Shown here piece by piece: positions 56,273-64,000 of a stretch of 64,000 nt of DNA (its first letter is position 1; the number at the start of each line of letters is the position of its first letter). The notes under the pieces are model-generated. The model made no database searches, had not been told where the DNA came from, and was given only the letters and a program-made list of their open reading frames with translations. The translations under genes were made by a program, and so were the position numbers. Origin of the DNA: Candidatus Pelagibacter sp. IMCC9063 (GTDB lineage: Bacteria > Pseudomonadota > Alphaproteobacteria > Pelagibacterales > Pelagibacteraceae); assembly GCF_000195085.1 (NCBI RefSeq), contig NC_015380.1, positions 916,001 to 980,000 of the forward strand, given 5' to 3'.

Positions 56273-57022
56273 ATGCAAGAGAATCAAGCAGAAACACTAA
56301 CAGATAAATTTAAATTAAACGTTGATAACTATGAAGGCCCTTTAGATCTTCTTTTGGATCTTGCTAAAGCACAAAAGGTTGACTTGATGCAAATATCCAT
56401 AGTTCAATTAGCCGATCAATACATTTCTTATGTAAATGAAATTAAAGACAACCTTGAACGTGCTGCTGATTTTTTAGTAATGGCGGCTTGGTTAGCTTAC
56501 TTAAAGTCTCGTTTATTATTACCAGACAATTCTGATGATGATTTTTCTGCTATACAAATGGCAGAAAAACTAAAATTACAACTTAGAAAATTAGAAAGTA
56601 TTAGACTTTTATCCGATCGACTAATGTCAAAACCAAAATTAGGATTTGATGTATTTATGCGGTCTATGCGCGAGGGTATTAAACCTATCAGTAAATCGGA
56701 ATATAACGTCTCTCTTTATGAGTTAATTAAATCCTATGCTGATTTTAAAAAAAAACAAAATTTTTCATCTATCAGTATTGGAAAATTGCCAGTTTACACA
56801 ATGGAAGAAGCCATTAAGGCAATTACTCAAATGTTTGATAAGATTAAGGACTGGTGTGAGATAAAAACTATCATTCCCAATAATTTTTTAAAAACAAAAA
56901 AATTAAAAAAAACAGGACTTTCTGGAACTTTTGCTGCAAGCCTTGAGTTGGTACGAGAAGGCAAACTTTCAATTAAACAAGATAAAATATTTGAAAATAT
57001 TTTTATAAAAACTAGAAATTAA
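56273..57022 (+). CDS. scpA: Segregation and condensation protein A
   Basis: ScpA is the kleisin that joins SMC and ScpB in the bacterial condensin. The 249-residue protein has the N-terminal SMC-head contact NYEGPLDLLLDLAKAQKVDL, ISIVQLADQYISYV and the AADFLVMAAWLAYLKSRLLL helix, and a C-terminal winged-helix end with FAASLELVREGKLSIKQ. It is followed four bases later by scpB. The nagZ-scpA-scpB-tat order is characteristic of alphaproteobacteria. Confidence 0.95.
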   Translation: MQENQAETLTDKFKLNVDNYEGPLDLLLDLAKAQKVDLMQISIVQLADQYISYVNEIKDNLERAADFLVMAAWLAYLKSRLLLPDNSDDDFSAIQMAEKLKLQLRKLESIRLLSDRLMSKPKLGFDVFMRSMREGIKPISKSEYNVSLYELIKSYADFKKKQNFSSISIGKLPVYTMEEAIKAITQMFDKIKDWCEIKTIIPNNFLKTKKLKKTGLSGTFAASLELVREGKLSIKQDKIFENIFIKTRN

Positions 57023-57026
57023 AAAT

Positions 57027-57746
57027 ATGGCTAGCACTGACACTAAAGAAAAGAAAATTATAGAAGCATTTTTATTTGCTGCTGATGAGCCTTTGGATCT
57101 TGAGACGCTTCAGTCCAAAGTTAAAAAAAAAATAAACGTATTGAAGATTTTAGAAGAATTGCAATTAGAGTACAAAGATAGAGGGATAAACTTAATCAAA
57201 CTTGTTAACAAATGGTCTTTTAGAACCTCAATTGATCTGGCCGATCAATTAAGAGAAGAAGTAACTAGGGAAAAAAAGCTTTCAAAAGCTGCAATCGAAA
57301 CACTTGCTATCATTGCCTATCATCAGCCTGTTACACGATCTGAAATTGAAGAAATTCGAGGAGTTTCTTTCTCTACAGGAACTATGGAGGTTTTATTTGA
57401 ATTGGGATGGGTTAAACCTGCTGGTAGAAAAGATATACCGGGCAAGCCCTTAGCTTACGGAACTACAGAATCTTTTCTCAGTCATTTTAATTTAGATTCA
57501 CTAGAGGACTTACCTAATGCAGATGAGTTAATGGCTGCAGGGTTAATAGATAGTAGGGTAGATAGTTCGATTTTTGGAACCTCTAAATTTGTAGCTGAAG
57601 AAGATTCTGAAAAAGAAGATATTTATTCAAATATTGACGACATGATTAGCGATACCCTAGCTGCTGATGAGGATATCAAAGTAGAGAATTCAAAAGAAGA
57701 AGAACAAAGTGTTACTGCAAAAAAGGTAAAAAGCACTAAAAAATAG
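57027..57746 (+). CDS. scpB: Segregation and condensation protein B
   Basis: ScpB dimerises and binds ScpA in the SMC condensin complex. The 239-residue protein has two winged-helix domains: KKIIEAFLFAADEPLDLETL at the start, then KAAIETLAIIAYHQPVTRSE, IEEIRGVSFSTGTMEVLFEL and the KPLAYGTTESFLSHF block. A C-terminal acidic, disordered tail of about 60 residues ends lysine-rich. The gene precedes tatA by 38 bases. Confidence 0.95.
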   Translation: MASTDTKEKKIIEAFLFAADEPLDLETLQSKVKKKINVLKILEELQLEYKDRGINLIKLVNKWSFRTSIDLADQLREEVTREKKLSKAAIETLAIIAYHQPVTRSEIEEIRGVSFSTGTMEVLFELGWVKPAGRKDIPGKPLAYGTTESFLSHFNLDSLEDLPNADELMAAGLIDSRVDSSIFGTSKFVAEEDSEKEDIYSNIDDMISDTLAADEDIKVENSKEEEQSVTAKKVKSTKK

Positions 57747-57784
57747 TTATTGTCATTGCTTAAATTTATGGGTATTGTTTCTTC

Positions 57785-57973
57785 ATGTCTCCAGGTATTT
57801 GGCAAATAGTTATCGTAGTAGCGCTTGTAATCCTTCTTTTTGGTAGAGGAAAAATTTCTCAACTAATGGGTGATGTTGCCAAGGGTATAAAGAGCTTTAA
57901 GCATGGGATGTCTTCTACTGATGAAATTGAAGAAAAAGAAACTCCCAAAGATAACAATAAATCCGAAAGTTAA
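57785..57973 (+). CDS. tatA: Twin-arginine translocase subunit TatA
   Basis: TatA forms the pore-like oligomer that moves folded proteins across the inner membrane. The 62-residue protein has the short transmembrane helix ([16 protein letters not shown]), the conserved [20 protein letters not shown] hinge and amphipathic helix, and a charged disordered tail. It is the first gene of a tatABC-serS group, five bases before tatB. Confidence 0.95.
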   Translation: MSPGIWQIVIVVALVILLFGRGKISQLMGDVAKGIKSFKHGMSSTDEIEEKETPKDNNKSES

Positions 57974-57978
57974 TCTAA

Positions 57979-58218
57979 ATGCCACAAATAGGGTGGTCTG
58001 AGCTTTTAGTTATAGCTGTAATTGCCATATTAGTTATTGGACCTAAAGAACTTCCAATCATTATGAAGAAAGTGGGTGGATGGATTAGGACTGTAAAAAA
58101 TTACACAAATCAATTTCAAAATAGCCTAGAAGAAATGACAGACTTGGATGCGGATATTCACACTGAAACCAAGTCAAAAAAAAAATTAGCTACTAAAGAA
58201 AAAGATTTAGAAACTTAA
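57979..58218 (+). CDS. tatB: Twin-arginine translocase subunit TatB
   Basis: TatB pairs with TatC to recognise twin-arginine signals. The protein has the TatB-type start PQIGWSELLVIAVIAILVIG, the PKELPIIMKKVGGWIRTVKN hinge and amphipathic helix, and a short charged tail. At 79 residues it is much shorter than E. coli TatB (171), a streamlined form that keeps only the core. Its proline-glutamate hinge and place between tatA and tatC separate it from TatA. Confidence 0.93.
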   Translation: MPQIGWSELLVIAVIAILVIGPKELPIIMKKVGGWIRTVKNYTNQFQNSLEEMTDLDADIHTETKSKKKLATKEKDLET

Positions 58219-58228
58219 ATTTATAACG

Positions 58229-58972
58229 ATGAACGCCAAACCCTCAAGCATAACTGGTCACCTAAAAGAATTAAGGACTAGGCTATTAAAGTCCGTTATT
58301 TTTTTATTCATTGCTTTTGTCGTATGTTATATTTTTGCAGATAAGATTTATTCATTTTTATTGGATCCTTATGTTCAAGCTGTTAAAGGAGATCCCGTTG
58401 AACGAAGAATGATTTTTACAGCGCTTCATGAAACATTTTTAACATATTTAAAATTGGCTTTTTTTTCTTCTTTTTGTATTTCTTTTCCTTTAATTGTAAT
58501 TCAGATTTGGAAGTTTATTGCTCCGGGTCTTTATAAGGATGAAAAATTAGCTTTATTACCTTTTTTAGTGGCTACACCAATTTTATTTATTTTGGGTGGA
58601 ATGCTAGTATATTATTTGATCATGCCACTTGCTATAAAATTTTTTTTATCTTTTGAGACAACGGGAATGGCTTCGGGTATGCCAATTCAATTGGAAGCCA
58701 AGGTGAATGAATACTTATCTCTCGTTACTAAATTAATTTTTGCCTTTGGTTTAAGTTTTCAGTTACCAGTTCTTCTAACTTTATTAGGGAAGGTAGGATT
58801 TCTCACCTCAAATTCCTTAAGAACCAGAAGAAAGTATGTAGTTGTTATGATTTTTGCTGCTGCTGCGCTTTTAACTCCACCAGATCCCATAACTCAGATT
58901 GGCTTGGCACTGCCTTTATTGTTGCTGTATGAGCTTTCTATATTTACAGTAAGTTTTGTAGAAAAAAAATAA
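58229..58972 (+). CDS. tatC: Twin-arginine translocase subunit TatC
   Basis: TatC is the polytopic receptor for twin-arginine signal peptides. The 247-residue protein has six hydrophobic segments and family blocks SITGHLKELRTRLLKSV, FTALHETFLTYLKLAFF, WKFIAPGLYKDEKL, YYLIMPLAIKFFLSFE and the C-terminal AAALLTPPDPITQIGLALPL. Its stop overlaps the serS ATG (TAATG). Confidence 0.97.
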   Translation: MNAKPSSITGHLKELRTRLLKSVIFLFIAFVVCYIFADKIYSFLLDPYVQAVKGDPVERRMIFTALHETFLTYLKLAFFSSFCISFPLIVIQIWKFIAPGLYKDEKLALLPFLVATPILFILGGMLVYYLIMPLAIKFFLSFETTGMASGMPIQLEAKVNEYLSLVTKLIFAFGLSFQLPVLLTLLGKVGFLTSNSLRTRRKYVVVMIFAAAALLTPPDPITQIGLALPLLLLYELSIFTVSFVEKK

Positions 58973-60245
58973 TGCTAATCTTAAAAGATATAAGAAAAAA
59001 TTTAGATTTTTTTAAAAAAAAATCAAATCTAGGTACATAAATAATTCAGATTCATTACTAGATTCTTTGATCAGCAATGATGAAAGCCTTAGAAAAAACC
59101 TAGAGTTGCAGCAAAATCTCCAAAATAAAAGAAATTCAATTTCTAAAGCTTTAGGCGCTCATAAAGATAAAGGTAGTGATGATTTTAAAAAGTTATCTAC
59201 AGAGGTAACCGAAGTAAAAAATGAAATTAACAAAATAGAAACTTCAATCTCTGATCTTAAAAAAAAAATAGACGAAACGCTTTACACACTTCCAAATATA
59301 CCGCTTGAAGACGTTCCTATTGCTGAAGACGAAAAAGGTAATGTTGAACTTAAAAAAGTTGGCCAAATCAAAGAATTTGATTTTAAACCTCTAAGTCATG
59401 ATGAAATTGGAGAAAGTTTAGATTTGATAGATTTTGAAACAGCCACAGAACTTTCTGGATCTCGGTTTTCAATTTTAAAAAAAGATTTAGCTAAATTAGA
59501 ACGTGCCTTAGTAAATTTTATGCTTGATATTCATACAGAGGAAAATGGATATGATGAATACAACGTCCCAATTCTTGTTAATACCAAAGCGATGTATGGA
59601 ACGGGCCAACTGCCAAAATTTAGAGATGATCAGTTTCAAACTAATAATGATCTATGGCTAATACCCACTGGCGAAGTTCCATTGACCAATATGGTAGCTA
59701 ATAAAATTACAAAATATGAAAAACTTCCTTTAAGGTATGTGGCTGCCACTCCCTGTTTTAGATTAGAGGCTGGTTCAGCTGGAAAAGACACTAAAGGAAT
59801 GATGCGACAGCATCAATTTTCTAAAGTGGAGTTAGTTTCTATCGTCCAACCCGAGTTTAGAGAAAAAGAATTGGAAAAACTTCTTAAGTCTGCTGAAAGA
59901 GTTCTCGAATTGTTAAAATTGCCGTATAGGGTAATGTTGCTATCAACTGGCGATATGGGTTTTAGTGCTGAAAAAACCTATGACATTGAAGTTTGGATTC
60001 CTTCACAAGAAAAATATAGAGAAATTTCTAGTTGCTCATCATGTTCAACTTTCCAGTCCAATAGAATGAAAGCTAGATACAAAACTGTAGATAATAAAAA
60101 TGAATTGCTAGCAACATTAAACGGATCTGGCCTTGCAATAGGCAGGACTATCATTGCAATTCTAGAAAACTACCAAAACAAAGACGGATCCATAGAAATT
60201 CCATTGGTGTTGCAAAAGTACATGTCCAAAAAGAGCATTAGTTGA
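58972..60245 (+). CDS. serS: Serine-tRNA ligase, frameshifted at A9
   Basis: SerRS charges tRNA-Ser and tRNA-Sec. The ATG at 58972 overlaps tatC and opens MLILKDIRKNLDFFKKK. The frame breaks at an A9 run (59014-59022). One more A continues IKSRYINNSDSLLDSLISND into the coiled-coil arm and gives 424 residues, normal length. Class II motifs follow: LWLIPTGEVPLTNM, PCFRLEAGSAGKDTKGMMRQ (motif 2), EKTYDIEVWIPS, EISSCSSCSTFQSNRMKAR and NGSGLAIGRTIIAILENYQ (motif 3). Confidence 0.9.
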
Positions 60246-60271
60246 TAATCTTCAATATAATATTTTAATCT

Positions 60272-62218
60272 ATGTCCAAAAACTTTTTATGGAAAGCTAG
60301 TAATGAAAGAATAAAAAATTCCAATCTTTACGAATTCTGTAGATATTTAGAGAAAAAACTAAACCTACCTTTGTATGAAAATTATAATGATTTGTGGGAA
60401 TGGTCTGTAAAATCACCCTCTGTTTTTTGGAATGCTTTTTGGGATTTTGCGAATATTAAAGGAACTAAAGGAAAAAAAGTTTTCTTAAAAAAAGATTCCT
60501 TTTTAGATTCTCACTACTTTGAAGATTCAAAATTAAATTTTGCTCACAATCTTTTGTTTAAAAAAACCAATGAAATAGCAATTCATTTTAGAGGAGAGAA
60601 TGGCTATGAAAAATCAATTTCTTGGAAAAAACTTTATGAAGATGTTTGCAAATTATCAAATTTTTTTAAAAAAAATGGTTTAAAAAAAAATGACAGAGTT
60701 GCAGCTTACCTCCCAAATAACATTGAGGCTATAGTGGGATTGCTAGCTTCTTCTAAAAACGGGCATATATGGTCGTCTTGCTCTCCTGACTTTGGTGTCC
60801 AAGGAGTTGTGGATCGTTTTTTGCAAATAGAACCCAAGGTTTTGATTACTTGTGATTACTATTACTATAACGGAAAAAAAATTAGCCTTATAGAAAGAAT
60901 AAAATCTCTACAAAAAATGATTCCTTCGATTGAAAAGGTTATTATTTGTTCTTATGAAGAAGACAGTGTCCCTTCAGAATCTTTTATTTCTTTTGAAAAA
61001 ATATTAAATGCAAATCTACCAGACGAAACTTTTGAAGAATTTGAATTTAATCAACCTTTGTACATTCTCTATTCCAGTGGAACAACTGGCGTACCCAAGT
61101 GCATTGTTCATGGTGCAGGAGGTTCCTTAATAGAACACAAAAAGGAATTATTTTTACATTGTGATATTAAAGAAAATGACAATATATTTTATTTTACTAC
61201 TACTGGATGGATGATGTGGAATTGGCTTGTCAGTGGTTTATGCTGCGGTGCAAGTATCAAATTATATGATGGGTCACCTTTATATCCCACTAAAGATATT
61301 CTATTTAAATATTGCGAAGATCATAAATTTTCTTTGTTTGGTGTGAGCGCTAAATATATAGATTTTTTAAAAAAAAATAAATTTTCAGCAGGTTCTTATA
61401 ATCTTAATAATTTAAAAACTATAACTTCTACAGGCTCACCTTTAATGAAAGAGAGCTATGAGTACGTTTACAAGAATATTAAAAAAGATGTTATGTTGTC
61501 GTCTATGAGTGGAGGAACAGATGTGATCGGATGTCTAGTTATGGGTAATATTTTTGACAAAGTTTATGCTGGAGAAATCCAGGGCGCCAGCCTTGCAATT
61601 GATGTTGATATTTACAATGACTCAGGCGCTGCAGTAGTTAATGATGATAAGGGAGAGCTTGTCGTAAAAAGTCCTTTCCCGTCTATGCCTATTCAGTTTT
61701 GGAACGATCCCTTAAAAGAAAAAATTAAATCTGCTTATTTTTCTAAATTTCCAAATACTTGGCATCATGGTGATTATATACAAAAGACTACCAATGGTGG
61801 TTTTGTTATTCATGGAAGATCAGATGCTACCTTAAATCCTGGTGGTGTAAGAATAGGTACAGCGGAGATATATAGGCAGGTCGAATCTTTTGATGAAATT
61901 GAAGAATCTGTTGTAGTTGGACAGTCTTTTGATGACGATATTAGAATAGTTCTTTTTGTAAAAATGAATTTGAATTTTGATCTGACAGATGAGCTAACTC
62001 AAAAAATAAAGTCTTCCATAAAAAAAAACTGCTCTCCAAGACACGTGCCTTCAATTATATTGCAATGTCCAGACGTACCCAAAACAAAAAGTGGCAAAGT
62101 GGTAGAGATTGCAGTTAGAATGTTATTAAACGGAGAGGAAGTTAATAATTTGGAGTCCATAGCCAATCCTGAGTGTTTAAAGTACTTCAGAAATACTGGT
62201 TTGGTAAAGCTTAATTAA
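60272..62218 (+). CDS. Acetoacetyl-CoA synthetase
   Basis: An adenylate-forming enzyme that activates acetoacetate to acetoacetyl-CoA, used for ketone-body or polyhydroxybutyrate-derived carbon. The 648-residue protein fits the acetoacetyl-CoA synthetase branch: N-terminal LYEFCRYLEKKLNLP, SPSVFWNAFWDF, GHIWSSCSPDFGVQGVVDRF, the AMP-binding motif LYSSGTTGVPKCIVHG, TTTGWMMWNWLVSG, HGRSDATLNPGGVRIGTAEI and the C-terminal lysine region PKTKSGKVVEIAVR. It is 26 bases after serS on the same strand. Confidence 0.92.
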   Translation: MSKNFLWKASNERIKNSNLYEFCRYLEKKLNLPLYENYNDLWEWSVKSPSVFWNAFWDFANIKGTKGKKVFLKKDSFLDSHYFEDSKLNFAHNLLFKKTNEIAIHFRGENGYEKSISWKKLYEDVCKLSNFFKKNGLKKNDRVAAYLPNNIEAIVGLLASSKNGHIWSSCSPDFGVQGVVDRFLQIEPKVLITCDYYYYNGKKISLIERIKSLQKMIPSIEKVIICSYEEDSVPSESFISFEKILNANLPDETFEEFEFNQPLYILYSSGTTGVPKCIVHGAGGSLIEHKKELFLHCDIKENDNIFYFTTTGWMMWNWLVSGLCCGASIKLYDGSPLYPTKDILFKYCEDHKFSLFGVSAKYIDFLKKNKFSAGSYNLNNLKTITSTGSPLMKESYEYVYKNIKKDVMLSSMSGGTDVIGCLVMGNIFDKVYAGEIQGASLAIDVDIYNDSGAAVVNDDKGELVVKSPFPSMPIQFWNDPLKEKIKSAYFSKFPNTWHHGDYIQKTTNGGFVIHGRSDATLNPGGVRIGTAEIYRQVESFDEIEESVVVGQSFDDDIRIVLFVKMNLNFDLTDELTQKIKSSIKKNCSPRHVPSIILQCPDVPKTKSGKVVEIAVRMLLNGEEVNNLESIANPECLKYFRNTGLVKLN

Positions 62219-62345
62219 GCTCCACTATTAGCGATTTTGGTCAACGAGATAAAATCTTGAAGGTGTTTTTCGCCGTGAAAAGCATTATTATGCATTTTAT
62301 GCATATTAAAGATATCAAATCTAGCTGAAAAGCGTATGCATATCT
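62219..62345. promoter_or_regulatory. 127-base intergenic region with three ATGCAT copies
   Basis: The gap before the barrel gene is the largest promoter-sized space in the right part of the window. It holds three copies of the palindrome ATGCAT at 62290-62295, 62299-62304 and 62336-62341. The first two are separated by three bases, and the third lies just before the ATG at 62346. They could be an operator for the surface-protein genes downstream. No terminator hairpin with a T tract is evident after the synthetase gene. Confidence 0.35.
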
Positions 62346-63284
62346 ATGAAGGTAGAGTTAAAAAATAGTCTTGTCACCGTTCTTTTTGGATTATTGTTAA
62401 CAGTTTCGCTGAGTTCAGCGTCTTTAGCTGATACCACCTCTATCAAAAATAATGTTAAAAATTCACTGGATAGCAAAGTTAATTCAAAAATTAATGCTGC
62501 TACTGCCGCAGTTTCAAATAAAATCTCTTTTTTTGCAAAAGAAAACCTTGAGAGTATTAAATATTTAGATTTTGAAATTAAAAATCAAGAACGTTTAAAA
62601 CCTACGTTCCGAATCATGAGTGTTAATGAGATTTTAAAAATTAATTCCGGAACGATCTTTAATCAAACAAGTTTCAATAACCATGATGGAGATCAGACAA
62701 TTAATATAGGCTTGGGTACTAGAAAATTATTCAATAATAATAAAATAATACTAGGCTCTAATATTTTTTATGACCATCAATTTAATGACAAGCATCAACG
62801 ATCGGGAGCAGGGGTGGAAGCCATCTCTAGTGTTTTTGATCTGCGAGGAAATTATTACAATGCTTTAAGCGGTAGAAGAACTACCAGCGAAGGTGGAATT
62901 GAACGAGCTATGGATGGTTGGGATACGCAAATGGATTACCACCTTCCCATCAAGCAAGATGTCAGTATTTTCTTAAATGCTTTTGAATTTGAAAACCCAG
63001 AAAAAAATAGTGATTTTAAAGTAACCGGAAACAAAATGGGATTGAATGCGAGATTGGGACATTTCTTAATTGAAGCTGGATATATGGATGACAATCTGGA
63101 AAACGATAGTTATTTTGGAAGCATTAAGTTTGTTATCGATTTGGGACAAGAAAAAATTCAAAATTCTAAAAATTTCTTAGAATATGAATATGTCGGTCAC
63201 AAATTATACGAACCCGTAAAACGTGAAAACAAAATACGAGTAGTGAAGATTGCTGCTTCTGGATTATTTGCATCAGGATATTAA
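62346..63284 (+). CDS. Inverse autotransporter (intimin/invasin-type) beta-barrel without passenger
   Basis: An outer-membrane beta-barrel of the IAT_beta type used by intimin and invasin. The 312 residues comprise a signal peptide (about 1-28, ending ASLA), a helical segment (about 30-95), and a barrel (about 95-272) with the family pattern TSFNNHDGDQTINIGLGTRK, NNKIILGSNIFYDHQFNDKH, RSGAGVEAISSVFDLRGNYY and GWDTQMDYHLP. It ends shortly after the linker-like KLYEPVKRENKIRV, the point where Ig-like passenger domains normally begin. It therefore has no passenger. A signal-peptide protein starts two bases downstream. Confidence 0.8.
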   Translation: MKVELKNSLVTVLFGLLLTVSLSSASLADTTSIKNNVKNSLDSKVNSKINAATAAVSNKISFFAKENLESIKYLDFEIKNQERLKPTFRIMSVNEILKINSGTIFNQTSFNNHDGDQTINIGLGTRKLFNNNKIILGSNIFYDHQFNDKHQRSGAGVEAISSVFDLRGNYYNALSGRRTTSEGGIERAMDGWDTQMDYHLPIKQDVSIFLNAFEFENPEKNSDFKVTGNKMGLNARLGHFLIEAGYMDDNLENDSYFGSIKFVIDLGQEKIQNSKNFLEYEYVGHKLYEPVKRENKIRVVKIAASGLFASGY

Positions 63285-63286
63285 TT

Positions 63287-64000
63287 ATGAAACATAAAAT
63301 AACTACGTTCCTTTTCTTAATTACATTGGGATTTTCTTTTAATTTATTTTTTACAGAATCTTCTCAAGCTGAGGTATGTGCTAAAACAAATGGTGGGATT
63401 ATCATGAAAGATCCTGCTGTTACAACCCAGACATACACAGACGGAAGTGATACGGTAGACGCCCCCTTTAATTATGCAGACGGAATTGTAGATTCTGAAT
63501 TCAACACAAATAATACTAATGCATGCAATGAAATGCCAGAATATTATGGGGTTTTGATTAATAGAATTGCTATTTGCAAGGAAGACCCTTATGTGGATGG
63601 AGCTAATCCAGCTCTTACATCATGCGTAGATATTGTTAACAAGCCTGCTAACACAACATATACAGAAGTTAGCCCAGATAAAGAGAATGACCTTGTTTCA
63701 GAAGGTCTTATTGATAGTGATTTGATAATCGCACAAGGTTCATATCCTTATGCATTTGTGCTTGTTAATAATAAATTAAAGGTAAAGCATGTTCAAAAAT
63801 ATGTGGAACCGGATGGAACTAATGCTACGATGCGTGGCTTTGGAAATGGTGCTACTGGTATTACAGGAACATATTGTTACACATTAGAAAAAACTACGAC
63901 TTACAGTAATTCTATCTGGGATGGAGCTTACAAAACTGCAATGGGCTCTGGTACTATTGTTCAAGCTGGTGATGGAACTAATGCTACTATGGCATGTAAT
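63287..64000 (+). CDS. Secreted cysteine-containing protein of unknown function, 3'-truncated by window edge
   Basis: An open frame of 238 codons running off the window, so absent from lists of complete reading frames. Residues 1-28 form a Sec signal peptide (FLFLITLGFSFNLFF core, cleavage likely after SSQA). The mature part has six cysteines (31, 80, 97, 113, 197, 237), few lysines and many Thr, Asn and Gly, a composition typical of surface proteins. The heptad-like DGTNATM occurs at residues 176-182 and 229-235. I recognise no family. Its start, two bases after the barrel gene, implies co-expression with it, possibly as its separate surface partner. Confidence 0.7.
   Translation, partial: MKHKITTFLFLITLGFSFNLFFTESSQAEVCAKTNGGIIMKDPAVTTQTYTDGSDTVDAPFNYADGIVDSEFNTNNTNACNEMPEYYGVLINRIAICKEDPYVDGANPALTSCVDIVNKPANTTYTEVSPDKENDLVSEGLIDSDLIIAQGSYPYAFVLVNNKLKVKHVQKYVEPDGTNATMRGFGNGATGITGTYCYTLEKTTTYSNSIWDGAYKTAMGSGTIVQAGDGTNATMACN

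Noticed and set aside
1-64000. CRISPR arrays, insertion sequences, prophage or integrative elements
   Set aside because: No regularly spaced repeats, transposase, integrase or phage genes were seen; gene order is housekeeping throughout.

Overview
The window is a gene-dense, strongly AT-rich stretch (roughly 30% GC by eye) with short or overlapping gene junctions. It reads as the chromosome of a streamlined, probably free-living marine alphaproteobacterium, resembling Pelagibacterales or HIMB59-type lineages; the exact lineage cannot be resolved from sequence alone. Evidence for an alphaproteobacterium: lpxI in the lipid A cluster, an NtrY/NtrX pair, an AapJQMP amino-acid transporter, argS-nagZ-scpAB-tatABC-serS gene order, and a perfect GTTC-N7-GTTC LexA box in front of lexA. 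I saw no IS element, prophage, CRISPR array or rRNA, and no gene-free stretch above 300 bases.

Layout. 1-10738 (+): rpsB(partial)-tsf-frr-uppS-cdsA-dxr-bamA-lpxD-fabZ-lpxA-lpxI-lpxB, covering translation factors and envelope, isoprenoid and lipid A synthesis. 10735-19450 (-): ppiD-like, trpE-trpG-trpD-trpC, then lexA-gltX-gltA behind LexA boxes. 19497-25987 (+): tpiA-secG-pyrG-kdsA-eno-ftsB-lipA-coq10-like. 25984-28047 (-): ispDF-pgpA-cinA. 28051-33954 (+): ntrY-ntrX-trkA-trkH. 34013-38504 (+): tRNA-Arg, a GIY-YIG protein and aapJ-(terminator)-aapQ-aapM-aapP. 38496-44107 (-): photolyase, FAD oxidoreductase, DUF1365, CFA-like methyltransferase and a cysteine-synthase-like gene. 44226-44787: an XRE regulator and tRNA-Asn and tRNA-Cys. 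44858-51092 (+): pcm-like-valS-ilvD-manC. 51085-52175 (-): erpA-like and xth. 52214-62218 (+): dgt-argS-small ORF-nagZ-scpA-scpB-tatABC-serS-acetoacetyl-CoA synthetase. 62346-64000 (+): an intimin-type inverse autotransporter barrel that lacks a passenger, followed by a secreted cysteine-containing protein cut by the window end.

The most pervasive oddity is that 12 conserved genes (dxr, lpxD, lpxI, lexA, trpC, trpG, tpiA, lipA, ntrX, trkH, phrB, serS), and probably lpxB, are each split by a single-base frameshift at an A or T homopolymer. In all but lipA the run is one base short. Correcting one base restores a full-length protein in every case. This looks most like homopolymer error in a long-read consensus. 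Transcriptional slippage at poly(A), known in AT-rich symbionts, is the biological alternative.

The second theme is closed synteny gaps: genes expected from the usual alphaproteobacterial order are cleanly absent (pyrH between tsf and frr, rseP between dxr and bamA, pdh genes between ftsB and lipA, dusB-ntrBC between ispDF and ntrY, tolC between pcm and valS). The third is the barrel-only inverse autotransporter with its secreted neighbour at the right edge, the best candidate here for an undescribed surface system.
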